The translations under genes were made by a program, and so were the position numbers. Shown piece by piece: positions 16,824-26,065 of a stretch of DNA of 64,000 bases. Numbering within the stretch: the stretch's first letter is position 1; every line of letters begins with the position of its first letter. The stretch is from assembly GCA_947503785.1 (NCBI GenBank), contig CANNFB010000010.1, forward strand, positions 27,554 through 91,553. Reading direction: 5' to 3'. The notes under the pieces were generated by a model, which was given only the letters and a program-made list of their open reading frames with translations, ran no database searches and was not told the origin of the DNA. Source of the DNA: an uncultured Campylobacterales bacterium. Its GTDB lineage: Bacteria > Campylobacterota > Campylobacteria > Campylobacterales > Arcobacteraceae.

Positions 16824-19055
16824 ATGACTACATTAAAAGTTGAAATTCAAGGTATTGTTCAAGGTGTTGGATTTCGTCCATATGTATATAATCTAGCCTT
16901 AAAATATGATATCAAAGGTTGGGTAAATAATGACGATAGGGGAATGAATGTTCTCCTTCATTCAAACCCAGAAAATTGTGATAGATTCTTAAAAGAATTA
17001 GAAGAAAATCCTCCTGTTTTATCAAAGATAAATAGTATTAAAATAACTAAAATAGAAACATCAAAAAACTATGAAAACTTTGAAATACTTAAAAGTAAAA
17101 CTTCAAATAATAAATCTACAATAATCTCAAGTGATATAGCAATATGTGATGATTGTATTGATGATATCAATGATAAATCAAACCATAGACATGATTACGC
17201 TTTAACAAACTGTACAAATTGTGGGCCAAGATACTCTATAATTAAAACAGTTCCTTATGATAGAGTAAATACTTCAATGAAAGACTTTAATTTATGTCCA
17301 ACTTGCAAAGAAGAATATGAAAACCCAACAAACAGAAGATATCATGCACAGCCAGTTTCATGCTCAGAATGTGGTCCAAATGTAACTTTGTATAACAATA
17401 AGAATGAAATACTAGAGTGTGATATAGAAGCTATTAAAAGTATGGCAAGTCATATCAACAATGGAACGATAGTAGCTATTAAAGGAATGGGTGGTTTTCA
17501 TCTTGTTTGTGATGCAAATAACACAAAAAGTGTAAAAGAATTAAGAATTAGAAAAAGTAGACCAGCTAAGCCATTTGCAGTAATGTTTAAAAATATAAAG
17601 AGTGTTAAAGACTATACAAATATTACAAAAAAAGAAGAAGAGTTTTTAAACTCAAAAGAAAAGCCAATTGTATTAGTAGAAAAAAAAGATAATACAAGTT
17701 TAAGTCAAGCTTTATCTCCTGATATTTCAAAGCTAGGGTGCTTTATAGCTTATACACCTTTGCATCATTTGCTTTTTAAGTATTTAAAGAATCCAATTTT
17801 AGCAACTAGTGCTAATTTAAAAGATGAACCAATTATCAGATTTAAAGATGAAGTGATAGAAAAATTACCATTTATAGTTGAGTACATATTAGATTTTAAT
17901 AGAGATATTATCAACTCATGTGATGATTCTGTTATACAAGTTGTGAATAATGACATATCTAAGTTAAGAAATGCAAGAGGTTATGCTCCAACTCCTTTAA
18001 AACTAGAAAAGTCTTTAGATAAAAAGATTTTAGCTTTAGGTACAAATCAAAAATCTACTATATCAATTGCTTTTGAAAATAACTTAATTTTATCTCCTTA
18101 TATTGCTGATTTAAATTCAATAGAATCTATAGAATATTTCAAACGAACCATCAAGACTTTTAAAGATTTTTATGACTTTGAACCGGATGTAATTATTTGT
18201 GATAAACACCCAAATTATGAAAGCACAAAGTTTGCTAAAACTTTTAAAGAAAAAACTATACTTCAAGTACAACATCACTATGCACATATTTTAAGTTGTA
18301 TGGCAGAATACAATCTTAAAAAAGAAGTATTAGGCTTTGCCTTTGATGGTACAGGATATGGAGATGATGGAAATATTTGGGGTGGAGAAGTTTTTGTTTG
18401 TGATAACAAAAAATATAAAAGAGTTAAGCACTTAAAATACTTTAAACTTCTAGGTGGAGAAGCATCTATTAAAGAACCCAAAAGAGTTGCATTATCTTTA
18501 TTATTTGATTCATATAGCCTTGAAGAGCTAAAAACACTAGATTCTGCGTGTGTGAATGCGTTTAAACCAAATGAATTAGTGATGCTTTATACAATGTGGC
18601 AAAAAGGCTTAAATTCGCCACTTACAAGCTCAATAGGTCGTTTATTTGATGCTATTGCCTCTCTTGCTAATATTTGTCATACACAAAGTTATGAAGGAGA
18701 AACAGGTCTATTAATAGAGGAAGAATATGATGCTTCTCTAAAAGATAGTTACTCATACACTATAAAAGATGAAGAAATAGATATATCTTCTATGATTAAA
18801 CAGATATTAGAAGATAAAAATAAGACTATTATTTGTACAAAATTTATAAATACTCTAGTAGATATTATAATAGAAATTTCTGATGACTACAAAGATTTAC
18901 CTTTAGTTTTAAGTGGGGGAGTTTTCCAAAATAAAACACTTCTTGAATTGCTAATTTCAAAATTAGATTCTTTAAATAAAGAATATTACTACTCAAAAAA
19001 CATTCCATTAAATGATGGTGGAATTTCTGTCGGACAAATATATTCACAGCTTTAA
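16824..19055 (+). CDS. hypF: Carbamoyltransferase HypF
   Basis: A 743-residue HypF, which makes the cyanide ligands of the [NiFe] centre by transferring a carbamoyl group from carbamoyl phosphate to HypE. Domains in order: an N-terminal acylphosphatase (IQGIVQGVGFRPYVYNLA), two zinc-finger motifs with paired CxxC (CDDC...CTNC, then CPTC...CSEC, about residues 110-190), a YrdC-like domain (GTIVAIKGMGGFHLVCDA) and a C-terminal Kae1-like domain (QVQHHYAHILSCMAEY, LVLSGGVFQNKTLLEL). Full length for the family. It stands alone, about 14 kb from the other hyp genes, after a short region of gene remnants. The first ATG (16824) opens directly into the acylphosphatase fold. Confidence 0.96.
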   Translation: MTTLKVEIQGIVQGVGFRPYVYNLALKYDIKGWVNNDDRGMNVLLHSNPENCDRFLKELEENPPVLSKINSIKITKIETSKNYENFEILKSKTSNNKSTIISSDIAICDDCIDDINDKSNHRHDYALTNCTNCGPRYSIIKTVPYDRVNTSMKDFNLCPTCKEEYENPTNRRYHAQPVSCSECGPNVTLYNNKNEILECDIEAIKSMASHINNGTIVAIKGMGGFHLVCDANNTKSVKELRIRKSRPAKPFAVMFKNIKSVKDYTNITKKEEEFLNSKEKPIVLVEKKDNTSLSQALSPDISKLGCFIAYTPLHHLLFKYLKNPILATSANLKDEPIIRFKDEVIEKLPFIVEYILDFNRDIINSCDDSVIQVVNNDISKLRNARGYAPTPLKLEKSLDKKILALGTNQKSTISIAFENNLILSPYIADLNSIESIEYFKRTIKTFKDFYDFEPDVIICDKHPNYESTKFAKTFKEKTILQVQHHYAHILSCMAEYNLKKEVLGFAFDGTGYGDDGNIWGGEVFVCDNKKYKRVKHLKYFKLLGGEASIKEPKRVALSLLFDSYSLEELKTLDSACVNAFKPNELVMLYTMWQKGLNSPLTSSIGRLFDAIASLANICHTQSYEGETGLLIEEEYDASLKDSYSYTIKDEEIDISSMIKQILEDKNKTIICTKFINTLVDIIIEISDDYKDLPLVLSGGVFQNKTLLELLISKLDSLNKEYYYSKNIPLNDGGISVGQIYSQL

Positions 19056-19057
19056 TT

Positions 19058-19080
19058 CCTATTCTTATTAAAGAAATAGG
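19058..19080 (+). terminator. Imperfect stem-loop after hypF
   Basis: CCTATTCTT and AAGAAATAGG pair with one bulged base around a short loop, two bases after the hypF stop. No clear T run follows, so this is only a possible terminator. Confidence 0.3.
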
Positions 19081-19462
19081 GTAGGGCTTAGATCAATTCC
19101 CTTAAGCTTTTTACTTTTAAATAAATTTATATTTAATTGAACAAATACTAAGTAATCTTAAATTATTAATATTATACATAATAGATATACTATAACTACC
19201 TAAAAAATATTAATAAAATGTACATAAATATTCTATAGCGGCTATTTTATAGTCTCTAGAGAACTAATAATTTTTTTAAATAAAAATAAAAAATACAATT
19301 ATTTTAAATGCTATATTTTGTTATAAGTATATATCAATATGTATAAGTTTTATAATAGTAAAAATATATACAAAAAAATATATATAATTTGTTTTTTTCA
19401 ACTTATATGATAGATAAAATTACAATATGCTAAAATTACAAAAAAACTAAGGTTAATAAAAT
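19081..19462. other. AT-rich intergenic region
   Basis: About 380 bases between hypF and the next gene. It is very AT-rich with many short A/T runs. I see no convincing coding stretch on either strand, no tRNA-like fold and no repeat array. A TATGCTAAAAT stretch near 19427-19437 could be the -10 region of the following gene. Confidence 0.5.
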
Positions 19463-19879
19463 ATGATTAAAACAAGTCATGAAATATCAAATATAGATGG
19501 ATATATTAAGTACAATTTTTTTGAAATACATCCTGATTTAGAATCAATAATTGCAGAGGATTATTTTACTTATGCAACAGAAGATTTTAGAAAACAAGAG
19601 CAATGTGAAGCATTATATAAAAAGAATTTTTATGATAAATATGATGAAGAAACTTATAAAGAAGTATATGAAAAATATATAAATAATGAAAACTTTAAAG
19701 CAAAAGCAATGTTTATTTATTCTGTAGTTGATTTAGAAAAGTATGAAGAATTTGTAGCTTCAAATACTGAAATAGCAAATCCAAATGAACTAACATTATC
19801 TTATAGTGTCTTAGATAGTACGGGTGTAAAAATTGATATTTATAATTTAACTATTGTTGATATTTCTTTTGTTTTTTAA
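19463..19879 (+). CDS. Hypothetical protein, 138 residues
   Basis: I do not recognise this protein. It is an acidic, soluble product with no signal peptide, membrane helix or cysteine cluster. Several segments are rich in E, K and Y (YDKYDEETYKEVYEKYI), suggesting a helical middle part, while the C-terminus (NLTIVDISFVF) looks like a beta strand. It is flanked by an empty region and by thiI, which has its own promoter, so it is probably transcribed alone. Codon use looks like that of its neighbours, so I regard it as a real gene. Confidence 0.6.
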   Translation: MIKTSHEISNIDGYIKYNFFEIHPDLESIIAEDYFTYATEDFRKQEQCEALYKKNFYDKYDEETYKEVYEKYINNENFKAKAMFIYSVVDLEKYEEFVASNTEIANPNELTLSYSVLDSTGVKIDIYNLTIVDISFVF

Positions 19880-19907
19880 AAAACTATTTCATTTAAACCT
19901 CTTATGC

Positions 19908-19913
19908 TATAAT
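19908..19913 (+). promoter_or_regulatory. Extended -10 promoter of thiI
   Basis: TGCTATAAT is an extended -10 element (TGN-TATAAT) 31 bases before the thiI ATG, with no evident -35 box. Confidence 0.55.
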
Positions 19914-19944
19914 GCCGTTTATTAAAAATTAAGGCACAGCTATT

Positions 19945-21405
19945 ATGGAAATAACAGAAGTAAAAACACAAAAATTTATAGCAAAATTCTTCCCAGAGAT
20001 TATGATAAAAGGTCCGTCTGCTAAAAAGCAGATGATTAACCAACTTTCTAATAATCTTATAAAACTTATGAAACGAATTGATGAAAGTATAGAATTAAAA
20101 AAGTTCTCTGATAAAATCGAAATAGTATGTCCAATTGATTTAGTTACTGAAACTAGACAAGTACTTTTAGAAACTCCAGGTGTTGGAGTTGTATTAGAAG
20201 CAATACAATTTGATAAAATAGACAGCTTAGATCAAATTAAAGTTATTGTTAATAACACAATGCATCATAAAATTGAAGGTAAAACTTTTGTTGTACGAGC
20301 AAAGCGTACGGGAACTCATGATTTTAAATCTACTCAAATTGAACAAACTGTTGGTGGATATATGCTTGCACATAATGACACTAAAGGAGTTGATTTAAGA
20401 ACTGCTGAAGTTACTATAAATATTGAATTAGTTCATAATCAATTAAATATTATCACTCTAAAGCATAATGGACTTGGTGGTTTTCCTATTGGAAGTCAAG
20501 GTGAGATATTATCTTTAATGTCTGGTGGTTTTGACTCAACAGTTGCTTCATATCTTACGATGAAAAGAGGAATTAAAACTCACTTTATTTTCTTTAATCT
20601 TGGTGGAATAGCACATGAGATTGGTGTAAAGCAAGTTGCTTTATATCTTTGGAGTAAATTTGGATCTTCTCATAATGTTTCATTTATCTCTGTACCTTTT
20701 GACGATGTAGTTACTGAGATATTTAGATCAACTGCTGAAACATATATGGGTGTTACTTTAAAAAGATTAATGTTAAAAGCCTCAGAAAAAATTGCTGATG
20801 ATATGGGAATAGATGCTTTACTAACTGGGGAAAGTGTTGCGCAAGTGTCAAGCCAAACATTAAGAAACTTAGCTTTAATTGATCAAGTTACAAGTAAACT
20901 TATTTTAAGACCACTTTCTACTATGCATAAACAAGATATTATGAATATTGCAAATGATATAGGAACTAGAAGATTTGCTGAAACTATGCCTGAGTATTGT
21001 GGAGTTATTTCAAAAAATCCAATTATTCATGGTTCATATAAAAGAATGGAAGTAGAATCTAGAAAATTTGATTACACAGTTTTAGATACAGCTGTTGAAA
21101 ATGCTGTTAGTATAAAAGTACATGAAATAGTAAATGATATTTCAGATATTGGACAAATGGAAACTATTAGTGATATTTCAAGTGGAAAATATACTATTAT
21201 TGATATTAGACAAAGTGAAGATTGTATTGAAACTTCTTGTGAAACTATTAAGATTCCATTCTTTAAATTAAAAAGTGAATTTAAAAAACTTCCTCAAGAT
21301 AAAGAGTACTTGTTTTACTGTGATAAAGGAATCTTAAGTCAACTGCACGCTCAGTATTTAAGAGATGCTGAGAATCTTACTAACATAAGAGTTTATAGAC
21401 CATAA
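19945..21405 (+). CDS. thiI: tRNA 4-thiouridine synthase ThiI with rhodanese domain
   Basis: A 486-residue ThiI, the cytoplasmic enzyme that adenylates tRNA uridine 8 and transfers sulfur to make 4-thiouridine; in some bacteria it also supplies sulfur for thiamine. Order: N-terminal ferredoxin-like and THUMP region (residues 1-170), the PP-loop ATPase with SGGFDSTVASY (about 192-202), then a C-terminal rhodanese domain whose persulfide-carrying cysteine is in LFYCDKGILSQLHAQYL. The presence of the rhodanese end is like E. coli ThiI. It is monocistronic by appearance: its own -10 box, and a stem-loop overlapping the stop codon. Confidence 0.93.
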   Translation: MEITEVKTQKFIAKFFPEIMIKGPSAKKQMINQLSNNLIKLMKRIDESIELKKFSDKIEIVCPIDLVTETRQVLLETPGVGVVLEAIQFDKIDSLDQIKVIVNNTMHHKIEGKTFVVRAKRTGTHDFKSTQIEQTVGGYMLAHNDTKGVDLRTAEVTINIELVHNQLNIITLKHNGLGGFPIGSQGEILSLMSGGFDSTVASYLTMKRGIKTHFIFFNLGGIAHEIGVKQVALYLWSKFGSSHNVSFISVPFDDVVTEIFRSTAETYMGVTLKRLMLKASEKIADDMGIDALLTGESVAQVSSQTLRNLALIDQVTSKLILRPLSTMHKQDIMNIANDIGTRRFAETMPEYCGVISKNPIIHGSYKRMEVESRKFDYTVLDTAVENAVSIKVHEIVNDISDIGQMETISDISSGKYTIIDIRQSEDCIETSCETIKIPFFKLKSEFKKLPQDKEYLFYCDKGILSQLHAQYLRDAENLTNIRVYRP

Positions 21406-21411
21406 ACTCTT
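21387..21411. terminator. Stem-loop at the end of thiI, facing a convergent gene
   Basis: AAGAGTTTAT and ATAAACTCTT form a perfect 10-bp stem with loop AGACC, spanning the thiI stop codon and lying just before the end of the convergent cytochrome gene. It could serve both strands, but T runs are poor. Confidence 0.4.
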
Positions 21412-21417
21412 AAAACT

Positions 21418-23235
21418 TTAATTAAATACCTTGTTTATTTCTTCTATTACTACAACAGGTGGTGATGGAAGTGTAGGGTATGATTTTTGAACGATACTTG
21501 TAACCCATTGAGGATATATTCTAAAGTTTAGTTTTATTTCTACTTTAAGTGGATAGCTTAAATTTTCTTTTAAATTATATATTACTACTCTTCTTTCTTT
21601 TGCTTTTATTCTAGTATCACTTAATAAAGTTTTATATTTCCAAAATAGTAATCCCACTGCATTTGCATTTTCATCGCCAAAAACTTTCATAAAAGGTCTA
21701 GCGTCCTTATCAAGATTTCCATCTTCTTTTAGTTTTCCAGAAGAAAAAACTATATTGTTAGATGAATCTTTTACTGTTATATCAAGCCATAGCTCTCTAA
21801 AATCAGCAACTCCAGTTGGTAAATGATGTCCTGCTCCTATATTTGTAACTGCAACTTCAAGAGCATTATTTTTAATATCCACATCTAATTTAGCTGCCGT
21901 TCTTAACAATTGCAAAGTTTGATCTTCATGTTTTTTGCTTTTAAGACCTGAAAGGAAGTAATTTGAACCTGAAAAATAGTGTACTTTAACATCATCTTTT
22001 AAAACTCCACCATTTGTAGAAGTACCTTTAAGTGGTGAAAATTTATTATTTTCCAAATTAGTCATATGACAGTCTATACAAGACTTATGTTTAGTTTTGT
22101 CTGCTAAATTATTATAAGGTGATTTTTCCCACTCTTTAAATGTAGAAACTATTTGTTTTCCAGTTATTGGTGATGTTTCATCATGACACGATGCACAGTA
22201 AGCACTTTTTTTATAAAGTGGTTTCATATAACTCTCTTTGTGTACAGCTGGTTTTGCATTTATAAACTTATGTCCTAAATACGAACCAAGACTTGATTCA
22301 TCATCTTCAAAGGGATATTTTTTTCTATTTGTAATATCTAATTTATAAGAGGCATTTCCTTTGCTACTTGCATCAGATATTCTATGACAAGTAAGACATG
22401 AAACACCTTCTTCTAATCTTGAGTTACCATGTTGTTTATAGTTATTTGTGAGTGTTTTAGCTTGTTTGTCAAATAATGTATTTGCTAATGAGTTTTCATT
22501 CATATAGTGGGATGATTTAGTTAATCCTGTTGTAATACCACTTGGATTATGGCATGACATACACCATTGCCTAAACTCTTGCCCTTCAACTTCTCCTGCA
22601 AGGTTTTCCATTACCATATAGTAAGGATTTGAATCAACCAAGTTTTTATGATTTGAATCTGCCCATTGATTAAATATTTCAGTATGACAAGATTTACATT
22701 TAGTTGAGTTTGTCCAATCTTCACTATGATACATAGTTTTACCATCTTCAAGTTCAAATCCAACTAATTTTGATTCATAAGAATAAGAAGCAGTTGGATT
22801 TAACATATTTAATAGTACAAAAACTCCTATCATTGAGTTAAGTGCATTTTTATGAGGATTTTTAGTGTGATATAGTAAAAATGCTATTAAAACAAAAGAA
22901 CTATATAAATGGATATTAAATGAATAGATTCCTATTATATCTCCACCTGTATTTCCTATAAAGAAAAGATAAAATCCACTTAATATACAAAGGAGTAATA
23001 TAAAACCTAAAATCCATCCTATTTTACTATTTACTTTTTTTACTAGTATGTATTTATAGGCATGTTTATTAACAAAAGGAATGATATAAAATACTGATAA
23101 AATAATTGAAGCAAAAGCATGAACTACAGATATTGTTGTAAGATAATCCCATGAAATATTTAAAATATCAAGTTGTAAAATACCTGTTAAAAATATTGTA
23201 AGAATCAATACTTTAATATTTAATAGTTTCATCAT
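21418..23235 (-). CDS. Membrane-anchored pentaheme cytochrome c
   Basis: A 605-residue protein with about five N-terminal membrane helices (residues 7-25, 35-54, 72-93, 101-123, 132-150) and a large periplasmic part with five CxxCH heme c sites: Cys180 (CKSCH), Cys225 (CMSCH), Cys280 (CLTCH), Cys347 (CASCH) and Cys386 (CIDCH). The C-terminal 200 residues are heme-free and contain GAGHHLPTGVADFREL, a pattern I associate with multiheme cytochromes but cannot assign to a reaction. The start overlaps the end of the peroxidase-like cytochrome gene by four bases, so the two are co-translated and likely exchange electrons. It may take electrons from quinol through the membrane part; this is inference. 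Confidence 0.8.
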   Translation of the reverse strand: MMKLLNIKVLILTIFLTGILQLDILNISWDYLTTISVVHAFASIILSVFYIIPFVNKHAYKYILVKKVNSKIGWILGFILLLCILSGFYLFFIGNTGGDIIGIYSFNIHLYSSFVLIAFLLYHTKNPHKNALNSMIGVFVLLNMLNPTASYSYESKLVGFELEDGKTMYHSEDWTNSTKCKSCHTEIFNQWADSNHKNLVDSNPYYMVMENLAGEVEGQEFRQWCMSCHNPSGITTGLTKSSHYMNENSLANTLFDKQAKTLTNNYKQHGNSRLEEGVSCLTCHRISDASSKGNASYKLDITNRKKYPFEDDESSLGSYLGHKFINAKPAVHKESYMKPLYKKSAYCASCHDETSPITGKQIVSTFKEWEKSPYNNLADKTKHKSCIDCHMTNLENNKFSPLKGTSTNGGVLKDDVKVHYFSGSNYFLSGLKSKKHEDQTLQLLRTAAKLDVDIKNNALEVAVTNIGAGHHLPTGVADFRELWLDITVKDSSNNIVFSSGKLKEDGNLDKDARPFMKVFGDENANAVGLLFWKYKTLLSDTRIKAKERRVVIYNLKENLSYPLKVEIKLNFRIYPQWVTSIVQKSYPTLPSPPVVVIEEINKVFN

Positions 23236-24353
23236 TTAATATCCTTATAGTCTACAATATCACCTTCAAGTGTTTTTAGAAAAGCTACAATATTATCAAT
23301 TTGAACATTTGTAAGGTTTATTCCCAACTGATGTCTTCCCATAATTTCAACAGCTTTTCTTATTTTATCAACTGAACCATTATGAAAGTAAGGTGATGTT
23401 TTTGTTACATTTCTTAAAATTGGAACTCTAAAAAAGCTAGTACCAGCTCGACCCATGTACTCACCCTTGTTTTCAAAAGGAAAAGTATTATCAATGATTT
23501 TAAATTCTGGTGGTGCTCCTAAGTTTGGTCTTAAGTCATGGATTCCTGCAAAATTTCTTAAAGGAAATCTTTGAACACTCTGACCTCCTACACTCATACC
23601 TGTATGACAACCACTACAACCAAAGTTCATAAAGTCTACTAATCCTTGTTTTGCATTAGCATTAATTGCACTGTTATCACCTTCTAAGAATCTATCAAAA
23701 CTACTTCTTGTTAAAAGTGTTTTAATATATACTTCAAGAGAATCAATGATTTCTACGTAATTTTTATCAAATCTTTTTTCTATTTCTTCTTTATTCATAT
23801 TTAATTTATGTGGGGTTTCAATAGATTTTTTGATTTGCTCTTTTAAAGTTTTAACTTCTCCACTCCATGTTAAAAACTTTGCAAGTGATGAGTTTAAAAT
23901 AGTCATAGTATTTAAATGATGTGGATTTAAAGAGTTTCCATCCCCTATTGATGAACTTAGTCTATCTGTTCCACTTTCATCTTTTAAGTGACACTTAACA
24001 CAATTATTTGTATCCATTAAAGCTTGTTCTTCTTTTGAAGTTGTTTTGCCTTTACTAATAGAGTGACAAGTAGAACATGAAGTAGCTTTATTTAATGAAA
24101 GGTTAGGGTTAAAGAATAGCTCTTTTCCTAGAGCTATCTTTTCTTTATTTATTGGGTTATCTTTTGAATCAGAAACTTCTAAAAGCTCTTCATAAGTATT
24201 GGGGATTGCTTTTAAACCTTTGGCAATTGCAGTAGTTCTTAATTCTTCATCTGAATACTTTTTAAAATCTCTATCCTTTAATATAGAAGGAAGTGATAAT
24301 AAAATTGATATAAATATAAAAGCAATTATAATACTTTGTGTTAGTGTGCTCAT
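23232..24353 (-). CDS. Cytochrome c peroxidase/MauG-like protein with three heme sites
   Basis: A 373-residue periplasmic protein of the bacterial di-heme cytochrome c peroxidase/MauG family, with an N-terminal hydrophobic helix as signal or anchor. LGKELFFNPNLSLNKATSCS precedes the first heme site (Cys93-Cys96-His97) as in the family; the C-terminal domain has CSGCH at Cys246 and the typical FRVPILRNVTKTSPYFHNGS stretch. An extra CVKCH (Cys118) is inserted only 21 residues after the first heme, where di-heme members have none. Family members reduce H2O2 or oxidise partner proteins. It leads a two-gene operon with the pentaheme cytochrome. Confidence 0.87.
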   Translation of the reverse strand: MSTLTQSIIIAFIFISILLSLPSILKDRDFKKYSDEELRTTAIAKGLKAIPNTYEELLEVSDSKDNPINKEKIALGKELFFNPNLSLNKATSCSTCHSISKGKTTSKEEQALMDTNNCVKCHLKDESGTDRLSSSIGDGNSLNPHHLNTMTILNSSLAKFLTWSGEVKTLKEQIKKSIETPHKLNMNKEEIEKRFDKNYVEIIDSLEVYIKTLLTRSSFDRFLEGDNSAINANAKQGLVDFMNFGCSGCHTGMSVGGQSVQRFPLRNFAGIHDLRPNLGAPPEFKIIDNTFPFENKGEYMGRAGTSFFRVPILRNVTKTSPYFHNGSVDKIRKAVEIMGRHQLGINLTNVQIDNIVAFLKTLEGDIVDYKDIK

Positions 24354-24368
24354 TCTTCTTTAACTCTC

Positions 24369-25184
24369 TTATATTCCAAATATTTCTTTAATTTTGTTTT
24401 CAAAATCTTCATCACTTAGTTCTTTTCTTAATGGAACAAAAGTTTGGGCTTCAACTCCGACTTCAATTGCAATAGCTGCATTTTGATCTTCAATTATATT
24501 TTGCACTGCATTTGATATAGGTTCTGGGCTTGGACCTTCATTTATCGCTTTTGCAACAATTGGTACAAAGTGTGCAACTAGTTCTTTATAAGGTGAATCT
24601 TCACTAGTTGTTTTCTCATTTGCAACTAAACCTTTTTTTACAAAATTAGTACCAAATAAACCAGATTGAATTGAATGAACTCTAATATTAAAAGGAGCAA
24701 CTTCAAATCTTAACGAATCAACTATTCCTTCAACAGCATATTTTGAAGCATTATAATGTGAAAGTAAGGGCAATCCCATTTTTCCTAAGAATGAAGAAAT
24801 ATTTATGATAATACCATTTTTTTCTTCTCTCATGTAAGGAAGAACTTCTCTTATAGTTTTAATTAGTCCAAATACATTTACATCAAATTGATTAAAAATT
24901 TCTTCATCTGTTCCATCTTCAAGAGTTGAAAGAAGTCCATATCCTGCATTATTTACAAGAACATCGATTTTCCCTTCATTTTTAATAACAGTTAAAACTG
25001 CATCTTTAATTGATTGTGTTTTTGTTACATCTAGATATATATTGTTAATATTCTTTACATTTGATACTAAGTTATTTTCATTTCTTGTTCCTGCATATAC
25101 AATATATCCTTGACTTGCAAGATTACTTGCTGTTAATTCACCCATTCCTGATGTTGCACCTGTAATTAAAACTACTTTTGACAT
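24369..25184 (-). CDS. Short-chain dehydrogenase/reductase
   Basis: A 271-residue SDR. It has the NAD(P)-binding motif TGATSGMGELTA, the NNAGYG motif, and the catalytic YNASK with an upstream serine in IINISSFLGKMG. The frame extends 23 codons further upstream, but ATG 25184 (MSKVVLITG) is preceded by an AAGGAAAT ribosome binding site and opens directly at the first strand. It is close in sequence to the second SDR encoded at 26066-26902, with the AraC regulator gene between them. The substrate is unknown. Confidence 0.9.
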   Translation of the reverse strand: MSKVVLITGATSGMGELTASNLASQGYIVYAGTRNENNLVSNVKNINNIYLDVTKTQSIKDAVLTVIKNEGKIDVLVNNAGYGLLSTLEDGTDEEIFNQFDVNVFGLIKTIREVLPYMREEKNGIIINISSFLGKMGLPLLSHYNASKYAVEGIVDSLRFEVAPFNIRVHSIQSGLFGTNFVKKGLVANEKTTSEDSPYKELVAHFVPIVAKAINEGPSPEPISNAVQNIIEDQNAAIAIEVGVEAQTFVPLRKELSDEDFENKIKEIFGI

Positions 25185-25288
25185 AATATTTCCTTTTTTT
25201 GTTCTAATTATTATATCTGTGACACTTGTGTTTTTGCAAGATACTTTTAGCAATAGAAGAAATAGTTTTTAGCAATAAAAGAACTTTT

Positions 25289-26062
25289 TTAATCTTTTAA
25301 TAAATCTTTTGGATAAATACCGTAAGTTTCAAAGAAAAGTTTTGAAAAGTGACCTTGATGTTTATATCCAACGTCTCGTGCAATTTCACCAATATTAAGA
25401 ATTCTATCTTTTAAAAGTAAGTTTGCTTTCTCTAGTCTTAGTTTTTGAATATAGCAGTAAATAGTCATTTTATAAACTTTTTTAAATATTTTCTTTAGTT
25501 TTGATTCATTTGTTGCACAAAGATGAGCTAATATATGTATAGTAGGTGCATTAGCAAAGTTTTTAAGAAGATGCTCTTTTGCTCTTTTTGCAATTTGTAG
25601 TTCTTCTTCATTTATATTTTTATCATACATATCTAAAAGAGTAAATCTATGGATTATAAATTCCATAATATTATGTTCGTATCTTATGCTATTCATATTA
25701 TGATATTGTTTTGAGTTTATGATTTTATCTATTATATAAAGACTAAATGCATCAAGAGGTTGAGAAGTTATTTGTTCTAAAGAGATATCTTCTTGAATTT
25801 TTTCATATAAAAAATCAATTGGTTCATTTTTGTTAAAACTTAAATACCTTTTTAAAAAAAAGTCTGCAATAAAAAGAATAAATATTTTAGATTTTTGTGA
25901 TTTTTTTATTGGAAATTTCATATCTTCATTATTTAATAAATTTATATCGAAAAATACAATAGAATTTGATATATCTATTCTTGTTATATGTTCATCTTTA
26001 TTTTCAAAAAGTTTAGTAGTTTTATACTTTGTATCTGTTAGGTTAAAAAAGAAACTATCCAT
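25289..26062 (-). CDS. AraC-family transcriptional regulator
   Basis: A 257-residue regulator. The C-terminal 100 residues form the double helix-turn-helix of AraC proteins: LRLEKANLLLKDRILNIGEI and ARDVGYKHQGHFSKLFFETY, ending YGIYPKDLLKD. The N-terminal half resembles the AraC_N-type region found beside SDR genes but carries no motif I can name. It lies between two similar SDR genes on the same strand, three bases after one of them, so all three are probably co-transcribed, and it likely controls them in response to an aldehyde or related compound (inference). Confidence 0.88.
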   Translation of the reverse strand: MDSFFFNLTDTKYKTTKLFENKDEHITRIDISNSIVFFDINLLNNEDMKFPIKKSQKSKIFILFIADFFLKRYLSFNKNEPIDFLYEKIQEDISLEQITSQPLDAFSLYIIDKIINSKQYHNMNSIRYEHNIMEFIIHRFTLLDMYDKNINEEELQIAKRAKEHLLKNFANAPTIHILAHLCATNESKLKKIFKKVYKMTIYCYIQKLRLEKANLLLKDRILNIGEIARDVGYKHQGHFSKLFFETYGIYPKDLLKD

Positions 26063-26065
26063 TAT

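Noticed and set aside
19081..19462. Possible non-coding RNA in the hypF-downstream gap
   Set aside because: The region is simply AT-rich, with no strong stem, terminator or promoter pair that would define an RNA gene.
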